Of a stretch of DNA of 64,000 bases, positions 1 to 10,806 are shown piece after piece (positions within the stretch are counted from its first letter, which is position 1; each line of letters begins with the position of its first letter). The notes under the pieces were generated by a model, which had not been told where the DNA came from, ran no database searches, and worked only from the letters and a program-made list of their open reading frames with translations. The position numbers and the translations under genes were made by a program. Location: positions 7,425,192-7,489,191 of the forward strand of contig WARS01000014.1 of assembly GCA_008933995.1 (NCBI GenBank), in the 5' to 3' direction. Source of the DNA: Datnioides undecimradiatus (taxonomy: Eukaryota > Chordata > Actinopteri > Lobotiformes > Datnioididae).

Positions 1-3000
1 ACAGTGAATGGATTTTACGATACAGCTTACAGTACAATGCAGCTTGTAAACTAATCTATTTACATTTATGTACAGAGGCTTGTGCACGCGTCTGTGTGTT
101 CCTGTGTGTGTGTGTGTGTGTGTGTATTGTTTTTTTAAGACACCTGTACCAAACAATGGCCGCGTTTCCCTTTGCTTTTCTGACTGTGTATCAAAGCCTC
201 AGCTGAGAAACATGAAGAAAAGATAAAGAATTGCAGCCATGCATAAACTTTAATTGTTAAAAACTAAAAGTTTATCCCATGTTTTCATGTGACTAATGAG
301 TTTTATTATTTTAATTTGACTTATTTTGTAAAACTCGAATATACTTCTTTGGCCCAGACTTTCACGTCTACCCTTGGAGATGCTCTGAGTGTTTCCTGCT
401 GGTTGCTATCTTTACTTGTCACGCGTGATGCTGCGGGTTTGATTCGCTGATTGAGCGCAGATCATTGCTTTTATACCATCTCCTCACTGGGATCATTAAA
501 GTTTCATCTCCCCTCGCGTCACATCCCCACACTAAAATTCGGGCGGTGAAACGCAGTCAGGACTGCGGACCGGCTGTGACAGTTTCAGCCTCTCCTGTGG
601 GCAGGTCTTGACAGGGGGAGACGTCAAAGGTGTATTTATGGCTTGACAGCCAGCTGGTGAGGTTTGAGCTTGTCCTTCCATGTCTTCTCATCCTCTAAGA
701 AAAGTGAAACACATGGAGTAGTTACAGAGCTTTTCCCTTAATGTCACAGCGAGGACACTCGGGTCTAATTTTATGCTAGTGTCTCTACCGGCAGAAAGGG
801 TCATGCATAGAGGTTACTGCTTGTGTGCAGTTGACCAATTAAACTTTATTTTTTGCGCGGCTGCCACCCACAGCAACGTCCGCTCAAGCCTGTGCGAGCA
901 CTCTAGGTTTCTAGGGGCATCTAAACTGAACCTATGGGGAAAACCGCAATCATTTGTTGCAATTGCAAAGAAGAAGATGTAACTATAAGAACAACAAAAC
1001 GGCTTTGACGCGGACCCACTGAAGATACCGCGAAAACACAAACCGGAGAGGCACTGAATGCACACACGCTAGAGATAAAACTTACATTGAGAAGAAAATC
1101 CCTCAAGCAACACTTTTAAAGAGACACATACAGAGATAAAACCTACAGCTAATAATCCAGTAAATGCAAAACACCTTTTTCCTGGAGCTTAAAGACGCTT
1201 TGAGTCAAACACAATAGCATTTTCGCTAAAGAAAGACATAAGATTAAAGAAGCAACAATGGAGACTCCATAACTGAATGCTAAGGCAATTATGCATCTAT
1301 GAATGGGCATAAAAACGGAATTAATAGAAAGCATTCAGTGATAATTTACTGTTATTGGCTCTTTTTGTTGGTTGAATCATAGCGCATTTTCTTTTCTTTC
1401 TAGGCGGGAATGAGTTGCCTGGTTTTAGGGGAAGGTTTTCATTTGGATTTGTTTTTTCAGCTAAAAAGAAGTAACTGTTTCCTAATCTTCTCGTGATGCG
1501 TGCAGCGAAGGCATAAGTGGCTCTCTGCGGGCAGCCGGCTCTGCTTGTGTCAGCCTGTTTTCTGCAGTTAGCTTCTCTTACGGTCAAGGATTTCTCTGTC
1601 TGCGGGTTTTTAACTTTTTCTTTCAAATACTGTTTTTACTGTGATTTGAATTTGCGTGGGACAGGCTTGGTGATGACATTTGGGGCATTGTTAGCACCAA
1701 GCGTGTTAGCAGTCACTAATTCACGCTTTAAAATACCGACAGCTTTTACCAATTCATTGTTTCTGCTTGCGTTTTCTGCTTTTTCATGATCCCGACTCAT
1801 GATGTCGTCATGGAAACGGGTCCATATAATCTAGTATTCGTGTTACATGTTGTCATTACTTTGTTTCTGCAATCATTTGCTCGTTATAACTGGGATTCTC
1901 AGAGCCTGTGTGCATATTTTTCAATCCTTCTGATTCGTTAGCTCTCATTCGGCCCTCTGCATTCAAAGCCTCTCTGTATATCATTAGTCCTAATCTTGGA
2001 ATCAATGACTGATCAGGAATGGTCACAAAAAACAGTCTGGATCTGGGTCACTGCACAACCTTAGCTCTGCTGATTCAAAGTTATTAAATTGAGTTTCCCT
2101 CTTAATCACACAGACTAGCCACACAGACTAACCATCCAACCATCTAACCATCTAACCATCCAGCCTCTGCTCTCCTCATTCCCCTTTTGTTGCACTTGCT
2201 CTGCTCTCTTTATACTCTCTGCACAGGGCATTACAATCAAAGTGTGGAACAACCAAACAGTGTGGTGCAGAGTTCAAACAAGATCAACTCCCAAAGTGAA
2301 GCAAACCGAATTAATGTCAGAGTGCAAATTAAAAAAGAACATTATAAAAAGACACAACTGAAATGTTAATGCTGCACTGTTTCCATAAAGGTGGCTGGGG
2401 TTTTTTGTGTACCATTGTCCACCGCTGCGTTGGATAGTTTTGTTTTGGCTAATTTTAATCTCCTAATTAGCAAATCACTTCTTTTCGGATGACACATAAA
2501 TAGCTTGCGCCGAGAGATCATAACAGGCTTCGACAGAGCTGCGCAACTCTCTTAATGATGATCGACACATGAAGAGAGACGCACTGGAACAAGGTGCCTT
2601 TGCAAGTGTCTGAGTTGAAGAAACAGAAGGGAGCTACTGCAGTGATTTTATAGTTTCTACTACACTTAAATCCCGTCGGTGAGTCCTCACAGTTCTAGTA
2701 ATTCAGCGAGACAGTGTAAAAACGGCTTTGTCTTCTTGTGTTGTGCATCGTTTAGAGGGGTTTGCTGACAAGAGGATTATCATCTTCCTTAAATCATCTC
2801 CTAAACATGGAGAAACTTAAACCCCTGACAAAATTAGAATAAGTAGCCTTAAAAGAATGTAAAGTACTTTTTTAGCTGCAAGCCAGTTGTAATAATCCAC
2901 AAATGCCTGAAGTGAATGTGAAATTAATTAGTTTCAGTCAAGCCCAGACTCAAAATAAAGCATAATGTAGTTGTTGTGTTTAAGCCTTAAATGCAAAATG

Positions 3001-4711
3001 ATTATATCTGTTAAACGTCATTGTGTTAGCTTTGTAATTGTTAGCATGTTAGCGCGGCGTCATTAGCGTTAAGCTCAACGTACTGCAGTGGCTAGCTCTA
3101 ACCTCACAGAGATGCTAGCATGACTGTAGCCTCTTACTGAATCTGCTCAGCTTGTAGGGTCACGTCTGATGGATTAATGTGGTTTCTCCTGTAACAACAG
3201 GACACATGAAAACATAAAGCACGAACAATTCAGAGAACAATTCAAGCTAATGAGACAACATGTTTTGTTTTGGGAAACGAACTGCAGTTTGTCCCCGCTG
3301 AACTGCCTCTGAGCTTACAAATGTAAATGCGCTGTGGTGGGCGGTGGGGTAACGTTTGCGAGGTATTGACACCGAAAGAGCTTTTAAATAACACAACGGA
3401 GCAGAAAGCTGTCAGGTTCCATCAAGAACTACATGACGCCTAACAAAGACTGGTGGTATTGCTCTCTGGACCTTATCCAAAACACCCATAAAGCATTTAT
3501 GAAGACGTGTCGATAGACCTGCTCGACCCTGAGGCCTTTTAACAACAGTCAGACTTCACTGCTGCGTCAGGGCATCCCTTCTTTACGGAGGCTACTTTCA
3601 TTTCTACAGCAAACACATCTGGAATTCCTTTTGCTGAAATGCATACGTCAACTCAGATCAGTCCCAACACGCACATCAGTAACTGCTGTATTTGTGATCC
3701 AGTTTAACTGTAATTGCTTTAGCTAACCGGCTGAATAATTCATTGGAAAACAGATCCATAGCTCTGCCTGCATTGTAACGTCAAATATCATCGTGACGGC
3801 TTTAATCCCTCTGACTGGAGGTTTTCCTTTGCTCTCTGTTTGACTGACTGAAAGCATGTGACAGTTAAACATGAATTTTATATGTATTGTGTGCCTGCAC
3901 TGGTTATTCCTAAGACACTGGGGAGTTATGTGAACCTGTTTTCAAGCAGGAGTCCATCTTTTTGCTGGTAACGTTGTTTTTATCTGCGTGATTTTCTAGA
4001 TTGCTCTGAAAAAATTGTTATTCTTCAGATTCCGATTCTGACCAGGAAATTGATTTTGTGCCCGTTAAGCTCAACGGGAAGCTGAAAAGCGCCGCGTCAG
4101 CAGCAGGACTGTACCCCCGGAGTCAGCAATAGTTCGGCAATTGTAATTATTTACTTTGCAACAACAGCCCAAAAGTCGCTGGCAGTCGTTAAAGGTGCAG
4201 TGTGTCAAATTTAAATGGGATCTGTTGGCAGAAATGGAATATGATATTCACAATAATGTTTTCATTGGTGTAGAATCAAAATAGCAAAGATCAGGTTTGC
4301 AAATAAAATACAGTATTTTTGTGGCAAATGTCTGTTTTGTTGTCGGTTTCCCAAAGACTTAAATAATAAAACATTGAAATTTGTGACAGTGTCATCATAA
4401 AGTATAGTTTATAAGAAACTTGGTATATTAGAAAATCATTAGACACTTGTTATTACTTTCTACATAGTCCTCAGATCAACATTGCTGAGAAACTATTTGT
4501 TTGCAAGTTATTAGTTCATTTATAATTAGTCTTTGAATCCACGTTCACGCCCATTAAGGCCACTGTGCTTTTACATGTTGCCCGCCGAGTGCCGTCCACT
4601 TCTGCCACAGAGATTTCCTCAGCCAGGAGGAAGCTCGACCCTCTGGTCATTAAGAAACTGTGTGTGAGACGGCCAAGGATATTTCTGCAGACTGGGGGGG
4701 GGTCAAGGAGG
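1..4711. other. Non-coding, no gene recognised
   Basis: AT-rich unique sequence with one microsatellite at 103-125 and a short ACCATC-type repeat at 2132-2162. Open frames are all under about 100 codons, without recognisable protein motifs or consistent splice partners. Confidence 0.6.
103..125. repeat. (TG)n microsatellite
   Basis: Uninterrupted TG dinucleotides. Confidence 0.95.
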
Positions 4712-4776
4712 GCTGAACTCTGAACCCTCCAGTTACAGGGCTGACACTCTAATCACTATAGGCGACCGTGCTGCCT
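4712..4776 (-). mobile_element. tRNA-derived SINE head (relic)
   Basis: Read on the minus strand, GGCAGCACGGTCGCCTATAG and TGATTAGAGTGTC resemble the A-box half, and GGAGGGTTCAGAGTTC the B-box half, of the tRNA-like heads of fish SINEs. The two are spaced as in a tRNA. No clear tail was identified. Recognition is from memory of fish SINE consensus sequences. Confidence 0.5.
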
Positions 4777-4876
4777 CTCTGCTTTCAGATCTGTGGTAGC
4801 AAGGCCATCCACCACAATCTGAGACCTCAGAGTCCCTAGAACATCTAAATAGCAAGCAGGACTTCTGCTGACTCTC

Positions 4877-4879
<3 letters not shown>

Positions 4880-4911
<32 letters not shown>
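4880..4911. repeat. (TG)n microsatellite
   Basis: Sixteen uninterrupted GT units. Confidence 0.97.
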
Positions 4912-4915
<4 letters not shown>

Positions 4916-5193
4916 AAAAGATTGCGACATAAAACCTAATTTTCCATCTGCAATTTTTTTAAAAGATGTGATACAGCGAAGGAAAGCAGCAGGAGTAATA
5001 ACTTGTTTGTTTCTGCCACAGTGGGACTCTGAATAGAAAACAACATGCATACGCATACACATCAAGAAGATTGCATAAGGCCCCATTCTATGAACAAACA
5101 AATGCTTTATACTTTTAGTCCATATTGAAATAGCATTATGATGATGCATAAATCACTGTTGTAAACTAAAATTGTCCATTCTTGTTACAGCTC

Positions 5194-5253
<60 letters not shown>
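5194..5253. repeat. (AT)n(GT)n compound microsatellite
   Basis: About six AT units run directly into about 24 GT units. It is the longest dinucleotide array in the window. Confidence 0.97.
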
Positions 5254-5254
<1 letters not shown>

Positions 5255-5537
5255 GCCTATATATGAGTGACAGAATGTAAACACGGTGATTGCGCTCAGT
5301 ATTCTCACATTTGCTGATGAAATGAGGCCCAACCTTCTGTTCATTGTCATTTTCATCTCACCGTATGTTAAATAATGTAGACATGATGTTACTATGGGGA
5401 CTGGGATTAAGGGAGGATGCAGTTTGATCACATATGATGCACAGAACTGGTGCTGCTGTGCCTCTGTAGATCGGCGGAACGCAATAGGCTGTGACTGAAA
5501 ATGCTAAATTCAAACTAAACGCACACACATCAATATA

Positions 5538-5901
5538 CAGGTACTACTCGGAAAATTAGAATATCGTGTAAAAGTTGTTTTATTCAGGCAATCCAACATA
5601 AAAGGTGAAACCAATACATTTTATAGACTCATTACATGCAAAGTCAGATATCTCAAGCATATTTTGTTGCTGATTATGATTATGATTATGATTTCAAGCA
5701 ATATTCTAATTTTCTGAGTTTCTGAATTTGAGGTTTTCTGAAGCTGCAAGTCCTAATCAGCAAAATCAAAACAAATAAAAGCTTGAAATATATTGATTCG
5801 CATACTATTTGTCTATATAATATGTACATTTCACCTTTAAAGTTGAGTTACAGAAATGCATGCACTTTTTCAGGATATTCTAATTTTCCCAGTAGTACCT
5901 G
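5538..5901. mobile_element. MITE with long terminal inverted repeats and TA duplication
   Basis: A 364-bp element without coding capacity. The left end CAGGTACTACTCGGAAAATT and the right end (as reverse complement) CAGGTACTACTGGGAAAATT continue to match for about 31 bp with two mismatches. TA flanks both ends (5536-5537, 5902-5903), which fits a Tc1/mariner-type non-autonomous element. A third, inverted copy of the GAAAATTAGAATAT core lies internally at 5701-5714, and a (GATTAT)n stretch lies at 5674-5695. Confidence 0.88.
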
Positions 5902-6386
5902 TAATTAGTTGAAGATAATGGATATGGATAAATTGTTGATATTAGCTGATATTAAAAAAGAAATATAATGTGATGAGTCTATGGCAGGTGGTGCTGATGA
6001 AGGCGGTCCTCAGAGCTCGTCTGACGGGCCTGTTGGGGTTTGTCGTACAGAAAAGGTCGGGCACCTCCGCTCTCAGACCGTAATCCACTGCTCGTCCTCT
6101 CTGCTGGAATGAGGTTTCCACTTGAGCCGGTCCAGCAGAGCCTACGCAATTTCTGTTTTGATGAACTTTTTCAAGAAAGAAAAAAAAAAAGCGGTGCTCC
6201 TGCATCACCTTCTCCTCTCTGAGCACACTCCCTTCGCCGCTCTCAGTCTAATTACCGTGATCATGCCGCCGCAGGAGTGCCGTCTGGACACCGAGGTCCC
6301 GCCTGTTGCTCCCTTTATTTTTGGTTACTTGTACTTTAGGTGATGTTGAACTTTAAACTTGTACTGTGAGTAACTGTCTAAAGAAC

Positions 6387-6775
6387 TTTTCTTCTTCTTC
6401 TTCTTCTACTCTCCAAGTTCCCTCACCTCTCCTTCTCTCCTGCATCCTTTTCTCCTCCCTTCTCCCCTCACTTTCTCCCTTATCCTCATCTTTCCATCCT
6501 CTCTCGGTGATTAATTATTGCTGCATGGTGTCCGTCTCTTTTTTATAATATTAGCATTATCTTCCACCGCCCTCTCCTCTCCTAACCTCTTGCCCTTCCT
6601 TCCCTTTCCTCCTCTTGTGTCATTTTCCTCTTTTCCTCTCCGCTCTTGCCTTTTCGGCATCTCCCCCCACCTCCCCACCCCCTTCTCTCTGCTCTGCATC
6701 TCTTTTTCCTTCTTCTCTCCCTCCATTCAAGGTGATTAATTATTTCTGCCCTATGTTCTGTCCCCTCTCCCTTCT
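6387..6775 (+). repeat. Polypyrimidine tract with internal duplication
   Basis: Almost 390 bases of C/T-rich sequence on the plus strand, starting with (TTC)n. It is interrupted by two copies of GGTGATTAATTATT at 6506-6519 and 6731-6744, each preceded by CT-rich sequence, which suggests an old tandem duplication of about 225 bp. Confidence 0.8.
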
Positions 6776-7140
6776 TTAAAAATCATTATCCAATCTTTTA
6801 TTAACACCATTTGGGCTTATCTGTGCTAAGCCATTAATAGCTTGGCTTTTTCTTGGCTGGAAAAATTAGGGCAATTGCTCTCTGGGCTACGCTTGAGAAT
6901 CACTTAACTTGAATTTAAAAGTTGGAGGGTGGAATTTGTATTTCTTATGACCGGCTAATCCCAAATGTTCTTGGAGAGTTGAAGCTGTAAATGTACTTGG
7001 ATATAGATCAAAGTGCTTTTACTCCGGGGCAAATAACAGCAGGTGTCAGGCCACGGGGGATTACCTTTTTTATTAAAGATAAATTAAGCAGATAAGAACA
7101 ATAATCCATCTCTACCGCTCATTTCGTCTGCACTTGGTCA
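6726..7140. other. Possible conserved non-coding element
   Basis: AT-rich, non-repetitive sequence with several homeodomain-type cores (GATTAATTATT, CCATTAATAG, TTAAATTAAG-like, CAATTG) and a GATAA motif. This texture is typical of developmental enhancers in gene deserts. There is no open reading frame of interest. Conservation could not be tested. Confidence 0.3.
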
Positions 7141-8437
7141 TCTTTGTTTGTTTCCGCGTGAAGCCATCGCAGGAGAAGTGAGGCTGTTTCACTCGTCTCT
7201 ACTGGAAATCGGTTTTATTTTGAAGGGGTGTGGATGTCGTGCACGGAGGATATGTCAGACGCCACTGATTAGATTATGATGAAACCCGGAGAAACGATGC
7301 ACCCCTGCACGATATGTTCACTGTTATACTGACTGACACTCCCATTACCTCAACACGGGCTGGCACGTCGGGTGACCCTCAGGAAAGCTCGTTTGCAGGG
7401 AACGTCCCGTTTATTTCTCCCTTGTTTCAGCGCCTTCAGAGTTGAACCTGCTCGAAATACCTCTGTTCATTTTCTTTTTTCTCTTACATCACGGCCCAAA
7501 TACCATGGCCATGACCAAATATGGTCATCCTCTGTTCACATTTCCTCCTCTGGGGTGCCTTCAGCTTTTTTTCTGCAGCGCTTGTGTTTTTTGCAGGAGG
7601 GTTTTTTGCTTCCTTACATTTATTTATTTCGGAATCAAGTGTCGCAGTTCGAGCGCACGTCGGTGAGTTATTGAGATTGATAGCGTTTCACGTGAACTCG
7701 TATTGGATCCACTGCGCAGCTGGGAACCGCATCGCAATAACCTGGTCAGAATGGATTTTTATACCCGTGAGTGGTGCGAGTGAAAGTGTGGCCGCTTGCT
7801 CGTTACTCCAGCTGTACCGCATTTCATTGCTATTAATTGTTTTCCTATTTATGGGGGAAAAATCCAGAGACAGGCTGATGAAAGAGCCCTGATCTCCACC
7901 CTGATCTCGAGCTGCAACACAACAAACTGTGTAATAAGTCAGGCCGGTAAAAGCAGTATACTGTAGATACAGGCTCATTACTCTCCCGTTATGTCTGAGA
8001 ATCATTTAACTTGGACTTCCAGGGACCCTCCACTGTACAACAGAGCACAACATTCAGTCCATTTAGCAGAGCTGGAGGCTGCTGAACAGATGGCTCACAG
8101 TAGCCGCACAGAGTATTCCCATAAAAAGCACATTTCACAACGTTTGGACTTCAAGGATGGATGGTGTTATTATGATGCAGCCTCCTTAACTTAGATGTAA
8201 AGCCTAGACACTTACACCGCAGCATAATGACTTTAAAACAGCTTCGTGTTGACGTTGGGCAGATGCATGCTGAATGCAACTGGGGCCTGGCGAACATGTA
8301 GGTGCACGCAGCTGCTGGTCATGTTAAAGCGTGGTAACAGTGCAGCTGGAGCTCACGGTAACATGGAAACATTTCCAAGATCAGCGAAGGTGGAAAAAGA
8401 TGAGTCAATAGGAATCAAACAGAGAGTGTATGCAATA

Positions 8438-8459
8438 TGTGTGTGTGTGTGTGTGTGTG
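8438..8459. repeat. (GT)n microsatellite
   Basis: Eleven uninterrupted GT units. Confidence 0.95.
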
Positions 8460-8679
8460 CAGTCACCTTGATGCAGTACATGTGTGTGTAGATCGCGCTG
8501 ACATTTCCAACTACTGCAGACTGTTTAAGAAAAAGTAAATTTAACAGAAGCACCTCGAGCACACTCGCTCTCCCGTTCTGTGTGTGTGTGTGTCCTAAGT
8601 GACCTCTGTGCGGGACTTCCTCCAGTGTCCACAGCATAATTAGATGGAGCTGAGACCATCTGCAATACATCCATCACTG

Positions 8680-8680
<1 letters not shown>

Positions 8681-8713
<33 letters not shown>
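8681..8713. repeat. (CA)n(CG)n(CA)n microsatellite
   Basis: CA units interrupted by a short run of CG; alternating purine-pyrimidine throughout, so a Z-DNA-prone sequence. Confidence 0.9.
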
Positions 8714-9079
8714 CTCTGCACCTGCAATGAAGACAGAACGGGAGAGAGAGGCCACAGTCCACCTCTAATCAAGTTAACTCAGACATATCCAGGTTAAAGG
8801 AAATTAATATTTGCCGTATGCTACTCTCACAGATTCCAACTCAGCAGCTCTGACCTGGCCCGGCGTGGCATGCCTGGAGACTTTGCTCAAATGTCGAGAC
8901 GATCAATCAATCTATAATAAATACTTTGCGTCAACATCATGAAAGTGGATGGTTTTTCATAGATCAGTGGGTAGGGCAGGACGCAAACGCTGCTGGGGTC
9001 AGGGCTCCATTTCCCTCAGGGGCCTCCTCTACTGAAAATACACCGTGTCCCAAAAGTTCATGCACCACAGAAAAAGTCA

Positions 9080-10196
9080 ACTCAGATTGTGAATATTCAA
9101 CAGAACGCATTTATTCAAAAGCCAGTATATCCCCCCCCACATCTTAATTACTGCCCTCAGCCTGTCGGGCATAGAATGCACTAAGTTCTTTAGAACGGAA
9201 GGCTCAATGTTGCCCGACTCCCGCACAGCCCTCGCATTGAGCTGCTTCATGGTGGTAGGGGGTGGGCTGTGGAAGACCCGACTCTTCAGGATACCCCAGC
9301 CATTCCTCTTTGTGCAGGGTGGGTGGCCATTCCTCTTTGTGCAGAAAGCCAGGAAGCTGCTCAGAACACCACTGCTGAGTTGTACGAGCAGTATGTGCGG
9401 GGGCACCATCTTGCACGAAGACCATTTCCGCACGCCTGTTGAACATCTTCCTAGCTGTGACGGGGCCCGATTTCTTCTTTCTGGTGAGTATGGGAAGTAG
9501 CACTGGCTGGAGAATGTTCTTAACATAACACTCAGCGTTGATGGTGGTGCCCTGGTGTACAACATGCAACTCAGACAGCCCTGAAGATGACATCACCCCC
9601 CAGACCATGCAATGGGCGCTGAACCTGTTCAGAAGGTGGTACTTCCATTCGATTGTCAGTGTAAATGCGGTTGTTTTGGCTGTTGGGAGTTGGAAATAAG
9701 TAGAGAGGGCACTCATCAGAAAAAACCCAGTTTTCCAGGTCTCTTGGGGTCATTTTAGCACACCTCTTTGCAAAAGCAAGCCGCTTCTCCTTTTGCAGTT
9801 TGGTAAGGCGAGGAATCCGCTGTCTTCTGTATGCTCTCAGACCCAGTTTCTCAGTCAGAAAACGATGGATGGTACTCTTAGAGACTGCTTCCCCAAGATT
9901 CTTCAGTCTTCGACTGAGTCTGCGGCAGGATTGGTGTCTCTTTCCCTTGGCCTTGCGGATGAGGTCCTTGCGGATGAGGCCCTCGAACTCAGAACTGAGG
10001 GGCGACCTGCACGGGGCATGTCTTCAAGGGAGTCACAACTCTGGTATCTCTGCCACCACTTCTTCACCCATCGTATGCTTCTGCCAAGGTCCTGAGCTAC
10101 CTCCCTGCAAGTTTTCCCTGCCCTGTGCAAGGCAATGGCTTGAGCACGGACTTGAGGCTTTGAAAGTGCAGCTTTTCCAGATTTTTGTTTGGCCAT
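9080..10196 (-). pseudogene. Tc1/mariner transposase pseudogene
   Basis: A start codon at 10196 opens an N-terminal helix-turn-helix region (AIALHRAGKTCREVAQDLGR, then WVKKWWQRY) that stays open to 9903. Later parts occur in other frames: VFSDE (first catalytic Asp) near 9710-9725, QDGAPAHTA (second Asp) near 9395-9420, and a tail with WGILKSRV and SMPDRLRAVIKMWGG near 9120-9290. The part expected between the WPP and WGIL motifs, which normally carries SPDLNP and the third acidic residue, is absent; a 27-bp tandem duplication sits there (9300-9344). Several frame changes and the missing catalytic segment mean it cannot make an active enzyme. Confidence 0.88.
9300..9344. repeat. 27-bp tandem duplication inside the transposase
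   Basis: CCATTCCTCTTTGTGCAG occurs at 9300-9317 and again at 9327-9344, separated by GGTGGGTGG. The period is 27 bp, so the frame is kept. It sits exactly where the third catalytic segment of the transposase should be. Confidence 0.9.
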
Positions 10197-10765
10197 CGTG
10201 GCAACACTACCAAAAAGGTTCTCTCAGTGACATACTTCATGGTCAACCAAGAAATTTATAGGCCTATCACAAACAGATGAACTAATTAAACAACCTCACA
10301 ACACCTGGCTGACCAGATGCAACCCATTTTGGAGATGAACGGACAGAAATGTTGCCCATTGGGGTGCATGAACTTTTGGGACACAGTGTAAATGTAGTCA
10401 CAAGCACTGGGAGGGAGCTAATCTTTCCCATTAAACGGCGAATGTTTCCGGGAAACATAACAAGTCTGAGAAGTCCTAAATGTAACCTGCGCGCAAGCTG
10501 TGTGTATGTCCGCTCGTTGTGTTGTATCTGGTGTATTTAAAGGTGTTGTGCAGGGTTATTTATTGGTGCCTCTAAACAAGGCATGGCTCTGTGGAGTCAT
10601 GAAGGCGCATCTAAGGGCAACACACGCTGGCCGCGTCACAAAGCATTGTGGGTGTTATTTGATGCTCATTTTACACAGCGATGGTGCTGTACAGACCATG
10701 GATGTATTAAAGGTAACACGAGTAGTTTAATGACCTCTAGTGAAACTACGGAGAAGTTTTTGGCC

Positions 10766-10768
<3 letters not shown>

Positions 10769-10805
<37 letters not shown>
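10769..10805. repeat. (AC)n microsatellite
   Basis: About 18 uninterrupted AC units. Confidence 0.97.

Positions 10806-10806
<1 letters not shown>

Larger units (their letters stand above)
7141..9040. other. Non-coding, no gene recognised
   Basis: Unique sequence with TG/CA arrays near 8.44 and 8.69 kb. The longest open frame (about 120 codons at 7521-7892) is hydrophobic and low in information, with no motif that I recognise. Confidence 0.55.
9041..10388 (-). mobile_element. Tc1/mariner-type DNA transposon, decayed
   Basis: The ends at 9041-9066 and 10363-10388 are inverted copies of a 26-bp terminal repeat (CACYGTGTCCCAAAAGTTCA..), with one mismatch. Both ends abut a TA dinucleotide (9039-9040 and 10389-10390), the standard Tc1/mariner target duplication. 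The interior carries a broken transposase gene on the minus strand. At 1,348 bp the length is in the normal range for the superfamily. The sequence is clearly inserted in non-coding DNA. Confidence 0.92.

Noticed and set aside
4733-5431. Open frames with His-Thr repeats, possible proteins
   Set aside because: They are produced by translation of (TG)n/(CA)n arrays, as are similar frames near 10.7, 27, 38.3, 40.7, 45.1 and 47.3 kb.
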